A stretch of DNA of 5,366 nucleotides from Actinomycetes bacterium (GTDB lineage Bacteria > Actinomycetota > Actinomycetes > JAJYSQ01). The notes beneath the pieces were generated by a model. It was not told the DNA's origin and did no database searches. It saw nothing but the letters and a program-made list of their open reading frames with translations. The stretch spans positions 1 through 5,366 of the forward strand of contig JAJYSQ010000166.1 of assembly GCA_021793495.1 (NCBI GenBank), in the 5' to 3' direction. Position 1 is the first letter of the stretch. Each line of letters begins with the position of its first letter. Shown here piece after piece: positions 1-5,366 of this stretch. Both the position numbers and the translations under genes were made by a program.

Positions 1-820
1 CTTCGCGGGTCAGGATGTCGCGGGCGGTGATCCCCCGGCGCAGCAGCTCGACGACCGCCTGGCCGGAGCCCCAGGCATACTCGTCGCGCCGCCGGTCCAC
101 CGACGGCGGGGCCGCGCTACCGGGCAGCGACATGCCCAACGCCTCGGCCGCGCTGGCCATCGTGTTCGCGGTGTACATCCCCCCGCAGGCACCCTCGCCC
201 GGGCAGGCGTGCCGCTCGATCGCGTCCAGATCGGCCCGGGTGATCCGGCCCAGGGCACACGCCCCGACGCCCTCGAACGCGTCGATGATCGTCAGGTCCC
301 GGTCCTCGAGGCGCCCGGGCAGGGTGGTCCCGGCGTAGAGGAACACCGCGGCGACGTCCAGCCTCGCGGCCGACATGAGCATCCCGGGCAGCGACTTGTC
401 GCACCCGGCCAGCAGCACCGCCCCGTCCAGCCGTTCCGCGAACACCACCGTCTCCACCGAGTCGGCGATGATCTCGCGGCTGACCAGGGACGCCCGCATG
501 CCCTCGTGGCCCATCGAGATGCCGTCGGACACCGAGATCGTGCCGAACTGCAAGGGGAAGCCCCCGGCCAACCGCACGCCCTCCTTCGCCGCCTGCGCGA
601 GCCGGTCCAGCGACAGGTTGCACGGGGTGATCTCGTTCCAGGACGAGGCGATACCGATCTGCGGAGAGTCCCAGTCCTCGTCGGTCATCCCGACGGCCCG
701 CAGCATCGCGCGCTGGGGGGACTTCTCGTACCCCTCGGTCACCTCCCAGCTGTGCGGCTTCAGCGGGCTGCGGGCTCCGCGCTCAGCGGTGGCGGCAGTG
801 GGCTCGCTCATGGTGGTCAT
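1..820 (-). CDS. ilvD: Dihydroxy-acid dehydratase, N-terminal part (3' end outside window)
   Basis: IlvD dehydrates 2,3-dihydroxy-isovalerate and 2,3-dihydroxy-3-methylvalerate to the 2-oxo acids, the third common step of valine, leucine and isoleucine synthesis, in the cytoplasm with an Fe-S cluster and Mg2+. The visible 273 codons are open to the window edge, roughly the first half of a family usually 550-620 residues long. Family landmarks are [10 protein letters not shown] (Cys67), [14 protein letters not shown] (Asp99), [12 protein letters not shown] (Cys140, Asp141, Lys142) and [16 protein letters not shown] (Cys212). Three cysteines in this arrangement are the known cluster ligands of the family, and the CDK lysine and Asp99 lie at the metal site. 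I start at the ATG at 820 because AAGGA at 826-830 lies 5 bases upstream; the in-frame ATG at 811 would be 14 bases away. It is divergent from the small gene at 1016 and separate from the gat unit. Phosphogluconate dehydratase (Edd) is a paralogue, but the match to IlvD, including the opening [20 protein letters not shown], is much better. Confidence 0.97.
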   Translation of the reverse strand, partial: MTTMSEPTAATAERGARSPLKPHSWEVTEGYEKSPQRAMLRAVGMTDEDWDSPQIGIASSWNEITPCNLSLDRLAQAAKEGVRLAGGFPLQFGTISVSDGISMGHEGMRASLVSREIIADSVETVVFAERLDGAVLLAGCDKSLPGMLMSAARLDVAAVFLYAGTTLPGRLEDRDLTIIDAFEGVGACALGRITRADLDAIERHACPGEGACGGMYTANTMASAAEALGMSLPGSAAPPSVDRRRDEYAWGSGQAVVELLRRGITARDILTRE

Positions 821-825
821 GGTCG

Positions 826-830
826 TCCTT
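826..830 (-). promoter_or_regulatory. Ribosome binding site of ilvD
   Basis: AAGGA read on the minus strand, with a 5-base spacer to the ATG at 820. It decides between the two in-frame ATG codons (820 and 811) in favour of the upstream one. Confidence 0.75.
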
Positions 831-891
831 GCGGGTGCACGAGGGGGTTGGCGGTTGCGCTGCGCGGCACGACGGCTGCTGGCGTGCTGGC

Positions 892-897
892 ACCCTA
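892..897 (-). promoter_or_regulatory. Candidate -10 element for ilvD
   Basis: Minus-strand TAGGGT fits the TANNNT pattern of actinobacterial housekeeping promoters. It would place the transcript start near 885 and leave a leader of about 65 bases before the ilvD ATG. No convincing TTGACA-like -35 lies 16-19 bases upstream, so this is only a candidate. Confidence 0.3.
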
Positions 898-902
898 CCG
901 GC

Positions 903-932
903 GGTGGGCGGTACCGGGTGCCCGTGCCCACC
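903..932. promoter_or_regulatory. Inverted repeat between divergent promoters (possible operator)
   Basis: GGTGGGC at 903-909 and GCCCACC at 926-932 form 7-base arms with a 16-base spacer. Inside lie the palindrome CGGTACCG (909-916) and a tandem GTGCCC repeat (918-929). The repeat lies between the two candidate -10 elements at 892-897 and 941-946, where a regulator could affect both promoters. Short dyads are common by chance in DNA this GC-rich, so the operator reading is inference. Confidence 0.25.
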
Positions 933-940
933 CAGGGGCC

Positions 941-946
941 TACGGT
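941..946 (+). promoter_or_regulatory. Candidate -10 element for the small membrane-peptide gene
   Basis: TACGGT is a good TANNNT -10 for an actinomycete. It would start a transcript near 953 and give a leader of about 63 bases before the ATG at 1016. The expected -35 region (about 917-923) is not TTGACA-like. Confidence 0.3.
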
Positions 947-953
947 GAGCAGC

Positions 954-986
954 GGGACGACGGCGGGTGCCGAGCCGGTACGTCCC
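954..986 (+). other. Potential hairpin in the leader of the small gene
   Basis: GGGACG at 954-959 pairs with CGTCCC at 981-986, and CGGC at 961-964 pairs with GCCG at 974-977. Together they make a two-part stem with an A/GTA internal loop and a 9-base apical loop. It would begin almost at the predicted transcript start. No T-tract follows, so it does not look like a terminator, and I recognise no known riboswitch or leader family. Confidence 0.3.
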
Positions 987-1005
987 CAGCAGCCCGCCCG
1001 ACGAC

Positions 1006-1010
1006 GGGAG
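1006..1010 (+). promoter_or_regulatory. Ribosome binding site of the small gene, within a mini-hairpin
   Basis: GGGAG lies 5 bases before the ATG at 1016. Its GGG is also the 3' arm of a short perfect stem, CCCG (997-1000), loop ACGA, CGGG (1005-1008), which could partly mask it. Confidence 0.5.
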
Positions 1011-1015
1011 CGACC

Positions 1016-1126
1016 ATGATCTACACCGGTGGGACGAACCCGTTCGCCGTGGCACTGGGCACGCTGGCGCTGCTCGTCCTGGTGGGGGTGGCCGTGTGGC
1101 TGGCGGCGGCGATGCGCCGGCACTGA
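1016..1126 (+). CDS. Small single-pass membrane peptide of 36 residues, function unknown
   Basis: I do not recognise a family. The peptide opens [10 protein letters not shown], followed by an uncharged hydrophobic stretch at about residues 10-33 (rich in Ala, Leu and Val, with one Trp at 28), and ends MRRH. This is one transmembrane helix with a positive C-terminal tail, so the positive-inside rule predicts the N-terminus outside and the C-terminus in the cytoplasm. The ATG has GGGAG 5 bases upstream and a candidate -10 (TACGGT) about 70 bases upstream. It stands alone, divergent from ilvD (195-base gap) and convergent with the dehydrogenase gene (43-base gap). The same frame stays open far upstream, antisense to ilvD, but that part looks like shadow coding; the ribosome binding site supports this ATG. 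It may be a regulatory or stress-related small membrane protein, but nothing in the sequence says so. The main risk is that it is a chance frame. Confidence 0.55.
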   Translation: MIYTGGTNPFAVALGTLALLVLVGVAVWLAAAMRRH

Positions 1127-1150
1127 GCCCCGCGCCGACGCCCCGGTGCC
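1119..1150. terminator. Weak hairpin between convergent genes, possible bidirectional terminator
   Basis: GGCACTG (1119-1125) and CGGTGCC (1144-1150) form a 7-pair stem including one G-T pair, with an 18-base loop. It begins in the last codons of the small gene and lies about 20 bases beyond the stop of the dehydrogenase gene. There is no T-tract on either strand. The position between two convergent stop codons is where a terminator is expected, but the structure itself is poor. Confidence 0.2.
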
Positions 1151-1169
1151 AGCGAGGGCCCGCCCAGGC

Positions 1170-2096
1170 TCAGTACTCGCCGGTCACCACGTTGAGCAAC
1201 GGCTCGCCGGCCGCGTACCGGCGCAGGTTCTCGGCAACGAGCTGGCGGGCTCGTGGCAGCATCGCCGTGGTGTTCCCCCCCACGTGCGGGGTGATCAGCA
1301 CCCCGGGTGCGTCCCACAGCGGGTGGTCGGCCGGCAGCGGCTCGGGGTCGGTGACGTCCAGGGCCGCACGCAGCCGTCCGGTGGACACCTCGGCCAGCAG
1401 GGCATCGGTACGCACCACCGGGCCGCGAGCCACGTTGACCAGCAGCGCCCCGTCGGGCAGCCGAGCGAGGAACGCGGCGTCGACCATCCCGACCGTGCCC
1501 TCGGTCATCGGCACCGCGATGACCACGACGTCGGCTCGCCCGAGCAGCCCAGGCAGCTGGTGCTCACCGGCGACGCCCTCGCGGGCATGCCGGGCCACCC
1601 GAACCACCTCGACCTCGAAGCCCGCCAGCCGCTGCTCGATCGCCTGCCCGATCGAGCCGTACCCGACGATCAGCACGGTCGCCCCGGCCAGGCTCGGACG
1701 GGCCACCGGCCGCCATTCGTGGCGGCCCTGCGCCCGGACGTCCTCGTCGATCCCCCGCTGTGCCGCGAGCATCAAGGTCACGGCAAGCTCCGCGGTCGAG
1801 GCATCGTGCACCCCGCGCGCGTTGGCCAGCACCACGCCGGGCGGGACGTGCTCGCGGATCCGGTCCACGCCGGCGGTCAGGGTCTGCACCAGCCGCAGCG
1901 CCGGCATCCGAGCCATCACCGTGCACCCCGACGCCACCCCGGGGAAGCCGGGCACGTACACCTCGACCCCGGACAGGTCGATACCGCGAGCCTCGGGGTC
2001 AGCCTCGATGTCCCAGATCGCACGGTGCACCCCGGCCGGCAGCGGGAGGTCGGTCAGGATCGGCGGCAGCAGGACGCGCCAGCCCGCCGGGCTCAC
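1170..2096 (-). CDS. D-isomer-specific 2-hydroxyacid dehydrogenase family protein
   Basis: Predicted cytoplasmic NAD(P)-dependent oxidoreductase that interconverts a 2-oxo acid and a D-2-hydroxy acid; the substrate is not determinable here. At 308 residues it is near the usual 310-330. A split substrate-binding domain (about 1-105 and the C-terminal end) includes TLTAGVD (72-78) and the ASTAELAV helix (99-106). The Rossmann domain begins with [13 protein letters not shown] (Gly145, Gly147, Gly150). The family's catalytic residues are all present: Arg224 in NVARGPVV, Glu252 in DPEPL and His271 in TPHVGGN. After the second Rossmann strand the sequence is VVRVARHAR with no acidic residue, which suggests NADP(H). 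I start at the GTG at 2096, whose GTGA overlaps the gatB stop by 4 bases, with only a weak AGG 6 bases upstream, so translation probably depends on coupling. A GTG at 2111 is a less likely start. Possible roles include glyoxylate or hydroxypyruvate reduction; serA is less likely because the C-terminal ACT domain is absent. Confidence 0.93.
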   Translation of the reverse strand: MSPAGWRVLLPPILTDLPLPAGVHRAIWDIEADPEARGIDLSGVEVYVPGFPGVASGCTVMARMPALRLVQTLTAGVDRIREHVPPGVVLANARGVHDASTAELAVTLMLAAQRGIDEDVRAQGRHEWRPVARPSLAGATVLIVGYGSIGQAIEQRLAGFEVEVVRVARHAREGVAGEHQLPGLLGRADVVVIAVPMTEGTVGMVDAAFLARLPDGALLVNVARGPVVRTDALLAEVSTGRLRAALDVTDPEPLPADHPLWDAPGVLITPHVGGNTTAMLPRARQLVAENLRRYAAGEPLLNVVTGEY

Positions 2097-3622
2097 GACG
2101 CGCCTGCGCACCGCTGGAGCACCAGCTCACGGACCCGGGCGGCGTCGGCCCGCCCGGCGGTGCTCTTCATCACCGCACCGACGATCGCACCGGCTGCCGC
2201 GACCTTGCCGGCCCGGATCTTCGCGACCACATCCGGTGCCTGGGCCAACGCCTCGTCCACCACCCGGGTCAGCTCGACGGCGTCGGAGACCACGCTCAGC
2301 CCTCGGGCGACGACCACCTGCTCCGGCTCGCCCTCACCGTCGAGCACCCCGGCGACCACCTGCCGGGCCAACGAGTCCGGCAGCGATGCGGACTCCACGA
2401 GCGCCACGACACGGGCCACCTGCCCCGGGGTGATGCCCAGCTCCGCCAGCCCGACCCCGGACTCGTTGGCCCGCCGGGCCAGCTCGCCGAGCCACCACCG
2501 CCGGGCCGCGACCGGGGTGGCCCCGGCCGCGACGGTCTGCTCCACCAGGTCGACCGCCCCGGCATGGACCACGGCGTCCATCTCCAGGGTGGAGATGCCC
2601 CAGGCGGCCGCCAACCGGGCCCGCCGGGTGGCGGGCGGCTCGGGGAGCCCGGCCCGCAGCCGCTCGACCCACGCCGGGTCCGGGGCCAGCGGGACCAGGT
2701 CGGGCTCCGGGAAGTACCGGTAGTCCTCGGCCTGCTCCTTGCTGCGCCCCGGGGTGGTCACGCCGGTGTCCTCGTGGAAGTGCCGGGTCTCCTGGACGAC
2801 CCGCTGCCCCCGCTCGAGCCGGGCTGCCTGGCGACGCACCTCGTACCGCACCGCGCGCTCCACCGAGCGCAGCGAGTTGACGTTCTTCGTCTCGCTGCGG
2901 ATGCCCAACGCCTGCTGGCCGTACGGGCGCAGCGACAGGTTGACGTCGGCCCGCAGCGAGCCCTGCTCCATGCGTACGTCGGAGACGCCCAGCCCGGCCA
3001 CCAGGTCCCGCAGGGTAGCCACGTAGGCCCGGGCGAACTCCGGAGCCCACCGCCCGGCTCCCTCGATCGGACGGGTGACGATCTCCACCAGCGGGATGCC
3101 GGCCCGGTTGTAGTCCACCAACGAGTACGCGGCCCCGTGGATGCGCCCGGTGACCCCCCCGACGTGCAGCGACTTGCCGGTGTCCTCCTCCAGGTGAGCC
3201 CGCTCGATCGGGACCCGGACCGTGTGGGCCTGCCCGTCCATGGTGGCCGGCACGTCGATCCAGCCGTCGGTGGCGATCGGCTCGTCGTACTGGGAGACCT
3301 GGTAGTCCTTGGGCATGTCCGGGTAGAAGTAGTTCTTCCGGGCGAACCGGCACCACGAGGCGATCGAGCAGTTCAGCGCCAGCCCGATCCGGATCGCCGA
3401 CTCGACCGCGACCGCGTTGACCACCGGCAGCGACCCCGGAAGCCCGAGGCAGGTCGGGCACACCTGGGTGTTCGGCTCGGCACCGAACACGGTCGGACAA
3501 CCGCAGAACATCTTCGTGGCCGTGGACAGCTCGACGTGCACCTCCAGGCCGAGCACGGGGTCGTACCGCTCGGTGGCCTCGTCGTAGGCCAGCAGCTCCT
3601 CAGACGTGTCGGTGGTGCTCAC
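2093..3622 (-). CDS. gatB: Asp-tRNA(Asn)/Glu-tRNA(Gln) amidotransferase subunit B
   Basis: GatB binds the mischarged tRNA and phosphorylates its Glu or Asp side chain with ATP, then amidates it with ammonia channelled from GatA. At 509 residues it is full length for actinomycetes. The catalytic cradle domain (about 20-320) contains GLEVHVEL (25-32), [19 protein letters not shown] (95-113), HLEEDTGK (143-150), [16 protein letters not shown] (167-182), [15 protein letters not shown] (221-235) and [13 protein letters not shown] (300-312). Cys40, Cys42, Cys55 and Cys58 form a CxC...CxxC set expected to bind zinc, as in part of the family. The rest is the helical region and the C-terminal YqeY-like tRNA-binding tail, ending in [20 protein letters not shown]. 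The start is the GTG at 3622: it overlaps the gatA stop as GTGA and has GAGGAGG 10 bases upstream. An in-frame upstream start at 3658 would lie before that site, deep in gatA. The gene overlaps the downstream dehydrogenase gene by 4 bases. Confidence 0.98.
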   Translation of the reverse strand: MSTTDTSEELLAYDEATERYDPVLGLEVHVELSTATKMFCGCPTVFGAEPNTQVCPTCLGLPGSLPVVNAVAVESAIRIGLALNCSIASWCRFARKNYFYPDMPKDYQVSQYDEPIATDGWIDVPATMDGQAHTVRVPIERAHLEEDTGKSLHVGGVTGRIHGAAYSLVDYNRAGIPLVEIVTRPIEGAGRWAPEFARAYVATLRDLVAGLGVSDVRMEQGSLRADVNLSLRPYGQQALGIRSETKNVNSLRSVERAVRYEVRRQAARLERGQRVVQETRHFHEDTGVTTPGRSKEQAEDYRYFPEPDLVPLAPDPAWVERLRAGLPEPPATRRARLAAAWGISTLEMDAVVHAGAVDLVEQTVAAGATPVAARRWWLGELARRANESGVGLAELGITPGQVARVVALVESASLPDSLARQVVAGVLDGEGEPEQVVVARGLSVVSDAVELTRVVDEALAQAPDVVAKIRAGKVAAAGAIVGAVMKSTAGRADAARVRELVLQRCAGAS

Positions 3623-5133
3623 AGCGCCGGTGCCTCCTCGATGAGCAGGTGCCCCCAACGAGCGACCAGGGCCGCCTCGAGTGCCGCACCCACCCGGTAG
3701 AGGCGGTCATCGGCCATGGCCGGAGCCATCAGCTGCACCCCCACGGGAAGCCCGTCCTCCTCGGCCCGGCCGGCAGGCAGCGACATGGCGGCGATCCCGG
3801 CGAGGTTCGCCGGGATCGTGGCGATGTCGCTGAGGTACATGGCCATCGGATCGTCGACCTTCTCCCCCAGGCGGAACGCGGTGGTCGGGGTGGTCGGGGA
3901 CACCACGACGTCCACCTGCGCGAACGCCGCGGCGAAGTCGGCGGCAACCAGGGTACGGACCTTCTGCGCCTGCCCGTAGTAGGCGTCGTAGTACCCGGTG
4001 GACAGCGCATAGGTGCCAAGCATGATCCGCCGCTTCGCCTCGGGGCCGAACCCTGCCGCCCGGCTGCGTGCCATCACCTCCTCCGCACTGTGCGTGCCGT
4101 CGTCACCGTCCCGCAACCCGAAGCGCATCCCGTCGAACCTGGCCAGGTTCGACGAGGCCTCGCTCGGCAGGATCAGGTAGTACGCGGCCAGGGCATACGG
4201 GAAGTGCGGACAGGAGACCTCGACCACCTCGGCACCCAGGCCGGCGAGCACCTCGACGGCCTCGGTGAACCGCGTCCGCACCCCCGGGGCATACCCGTCG
4301 CCGTCCAGCTCGCGGACCAGGCCGACCCGGACCCCGCGCAGGTCGGCCTCGGCTCCTCGGCGGGCGGCCGCCACCACGTCGGGCACCGGGGCGTCGATGG
4401 AGGTGGAGTCCAGCCGGTCGTGACCGGCGATCACCGCGTGCAGCAGCGCGGCATCGGCGACGGTCCGTGCGCACGGCCCGGCCTGGTCGAGGCTGGAGGC
4501 CAGCGCGACCAGGCCGTAGCGGGAGACCGCACCGTAGGTCGGCTTCACCCCGACCGTGCCGGTGACCGCGGCCGGCTGGCGGATGGACCCGCCGGTATCG
4601 GTGCCGATGGCCAGCGGGGCGGACCAGGACGCGACCGCGGCCGCCGACCCGCCACCGGAGCCGCCGGGGATCCGGTCCAGGTCCCACGGGTTGTGGGTAG
4701 GACCGTACGCCGAGTGCTCGGTGGACGAACCCATGGCGAACTCGTCCATGTTCGTCTTGCCCAGCAAGACCATCCCGGCCGCGCGCAGACGTCGGACCAC
4801 CGTGGCGTCGTAGGGCGGGACCCAGCCGCGCAGGATCCGGGACCCGCAGGTCGTCGGCAGGCCCGTCTGGGCGAGCACGTCCTTGACCGCAACCGGCACG
4901 CCGGCCAGCAGGGGGAGCTGGTCCCCACGGGCGCGGGCGGCATCCACCGTCTCGGCGGCGGCCAGCGCGCCCTCGGCGTCCACGCACAAGAAGGCGTGCA
5001 CCCGGTCGTCCACCGCGGCGATCCGCTCCAGGTGCGCGGTGGTCACCTCGGCAGCGCTGACCTCGCGAGCGGCCAGCGCATGCCCCAGACGGGCCGCGGA
5101 CCACCGGGTCAGCTCGTGGACCCCGGCGTCCAT
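3619..5133 (-). CDS. gatA: Asp-tRNA(Asn)/Glu-tRNA(Gln) amidotransferase subunit A (glutaminase)
   Basis: GatA is the amidase-signature subunit that hydrolyses glutamine and feeds ammonia to GatB. The catalytic triad is present with exact family spacing: Lys84 in VAVKDVL, cis-Ser159 in [12 protein letters not shown] and Ser183 in [11 protein letters not shown] (75 and 24 residues apart, as in the Staphylococcus aureus enzyme K79/S154/S178). Other GatA landmarks are [20 protein letters not shown] (123-142), [20 protein letters not shown] after the triad, the [20 protein letters not shown] block, and [13 protein letters not shown] near the C-terminus, which help form the glutamine pocket and separate it from other amidases. 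At 504 residues it is normal size. I choose the ATG at 5133, sharing one base with the gatC stop (TGATG) and 4 bases after AGGAGG. The in-frame GTG at 5136 would give a GTGA overlap but leaves only one base after the ribosome binding site. The 3' end overlaps gatB by 4 bases. Confidence 0.98.
   Translation of the reverse strand: MDAGVHELTRWSAARLGHALAAREVSAAEVTTAHLERIAAVDDRVHAFLCVDAEGALAAAETVDAARARGDQLPLLAGVPVAVKDVLAQTGLPTTCGSRILRGWVPPYDATVVRRLRAAGMVLLGKTNMDEFAMGSSTEHSAYGPTHNPWDLDRIPGGSGGGSAAAVASWSAPLAIGTDTGGSIRQPAAVTGTVGVKPTYGAVSRYGLVALASSLDQAGPCARTVADAALLHAVIAGHDRLDSTSIDAPVPDVVAAARRGAEADLRGVRVGLVRELDGDGYAPGVRTRFTEAVEVLAGLGAEVVEVSCPHFPYALAAYYLILPSEASSNLARFDGMRFGLRDGDDGTHSAEEVMARSRAAGFGPEAKRRIMLGTYALSTGYYDAYYGQAQKVRTLVAADFAAAFAQVDVVVSPTTPTTAFRLGEKVDDPMAMYLSDIATIPANLAGIAAMSLPAGRAEEDGLPVGVQLMAPAMADDRLYRVGAALEAALVARWGHLLIEEAPAL
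3633..3639 (-). promoter_or_regulatory. Ribosome binding site of gatB inside the end of gatA
   Basis: Minus-strand GAGGAGG, 10 bases before the GTG at 3622. It is read in gatA as the Glu-Glu-Ala codons of the C-terminal IEEAPAL. It fixes the gatB start at the 4-base overlap. Confidence 0.75.
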
Positions 5134-5366
5134 CACGCCTCCTCGTCCAGGATGCGCGGCACCCGGAACCGGCCCTGCTCGTTCGCCGGCGCACCGGCCA
5201 GCGCCGCCGACTGGCCCAGTCCGGCCCGGACCTGGTCGGGGCGCACCACGTTGGTCAACGGCAGCGGGTGCGACGTGGGCGGGATCCCGTCGACGGCTAC
5301 CTCCGCCACCCTCGCCACGGACGTGAGGATGATCTCGAGCTCACCGGCGAACCGGGTCAGCTCCTC
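5133..5366 (-). CDS. gatC: Asp-tRNA(Asn)/Glu-tRNA(Gln) amidotransferase subunit C (5' end outside window)
   Basis: GatC is the small belt-like subunit that wraps GatA and GatB and stabilises the complex. The visible 77 residues are open to the window edge; the family is usually 95-100 residues, so about 20 N-terminal residues are missing. Conserved parts are the helix [19 protein letters not shown], then [20 protein letters not shown], the loop [14 protein letters not shown] and the C-terminal [11 protein letters not shown]. The GTG at 5318 is in frame, but the residues before it match the family well, so the true start lies outside the window. It is the first visible gene of the leftward gat unit, and its last codons (GAC GAG GAG GCG) carry the ribosome binding site of gatA. 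The operon promoter is not in the window. Confidence 0.95.
   Translation of the reverse strand, partial: EELTRFAGELEIILTSVARVAEVAVDGIPPTSHPLPLTNVVRPDQVRAGLGQSAALAGAPANEQGRFRVPRILDEEA
5138..5144 (-). promoter_or_regulatory. Ribosome binding site of gatA inside the end of gatC
   Basis: Minus-strand GAGGAGG, 4 bases before the ATG at 5133 and 1 base before the GTG at 5136. The spacing favours the ATG. The same bases encode the C-terminal Glu-Glu-Ala of GatC. Confidence 0.7.

Noticed and set aside
817..870. 17-codon minus-strand frame starting with GTG at 870 and ending in an ATGA overlap with ilvD, as a possible attenuator leader peptide
   Set aside because: It has no Shine-Dalgarno sequence, no run of Leu, Ile or Val codons, and no terminator/antiterminator pair follows. 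The overlap is probably chance.
783..1055. Minus-strand 90-codon frame crossing the ilvD upstream region
   Set aside because: It overlaps both the ilvD start and the small gene, has shadow composition and no ribosome binding site.
209..1126. Reading the small gene as a 305-codon plus-strand protein starting at 209
   Set aside because: Most of it is antisense to ilvD and has shadow composition. Only the last 36 codons have a ribosome binding site and a coherent hydrophobic segment.
2093..2111. GTG at 2111 as the dehydrogenase start
   Set aside because: It has no upstream purine-rich site and extends the overlap with gatB; the GTGA start at 2096 matches the junction style of this unit.
967..2723. 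Two long plus-strand open frames (488 and 564 codons) opposite the dehydrogenase gene and the end of gatB
   Set aside because: Low-complexity products rich in Arg, Pro, Ser and Thr, no ribosome binding site, and fully explained by the conserved minus-strand proteins.
1760..3700. Plus-strand open frame of 646 codons opposite gatB and part of the dehydrogenase gene
   Set aside because: It is antisense to two clear genes; its product is an Arg/Pro/Gly/His-rich string with no domain, as expected for a shadow frame in GC-rich DNA.
4103..5194. Minus-strand 363-codon frame within gatA in another phase, and smaller frames nearby
   Set aside because: Same-strand frame shadow of gatA with Arg/Gly-rich composition; the GatA frame is continuous with all catalytic residues, so there is no frameshift to explain.
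1..5366. Search for mobile elements, CRISPR repeats, tRNA genes, toxin-antitoxin pairs or defence genes
   Set aside because: No repeat arrays, transposase motifs, tRNA-like cloverleaf sequence or inserted region of different composition were visible; the window is nearly filled by conserved housekeeping genes.

Overview
The window is very GC-rich, with strong G/C bias at codon third positions and long empty open frames opposite the real genes. It encodes a glutamine-dependent tRNA amidotransferase together with GTG starts and 4-base gene overlaps. This fits a high-GC actinomycete chromosome; I cannot name the genus from sequence alone. It reads as a conserved housekeeping region. I see no insertion sequence, phage gene, CRISPR array, tRNA or rRNA.

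Layout, right to left, because four of the five larger genes form one leftward unit. gatC (5133-5366, 5' end outside the window), gatA (3619-5133), gatB (2093-3622) and a D-isomer-specific 2-hydroxyacid dehydrogenase gene (1170-2096) are packed with 1- to 4-base overlaps and are almost certainly co-transcribed and translationally coupled. GatCAB converts mischarged Glu-tRNA(Gln), and in many actinomycetes Asp-tRNA(Asn), to the correctly amidated aminoacyl-tRNA. The dehydrogenase has the full catalytic set of its family, but its substrate cannot be read from the sequence, and its link to tRNA amidation is unexplained.

To the left, a rightward 36-codon reading frame with a good ribosome binding site (1016-1126) encodes a probable single-pass membrane peptide. 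It converges on the dehydrogenase gene with a 43-base gap and diverges from ilvD. The leftmost gene, ilvD (1-820, leftward, 3' end outside the window), encodes dihydroxy-acid dehydratase of valine, leucine and isoleucine synthesis. It reads open to the window edge and has its own Shine-Dalgarno sequence. The 195-base gap between ilvD and the small gene holds candidate divergent -10 elements and several dyads.

I found no convincing new system. The points most worth a second look are the small membrane peptide with its structured leader, the coupling of a 2-hydroxyacid dehydrogenase to gatB, and the probable NADP(H) preference of that enzyme.
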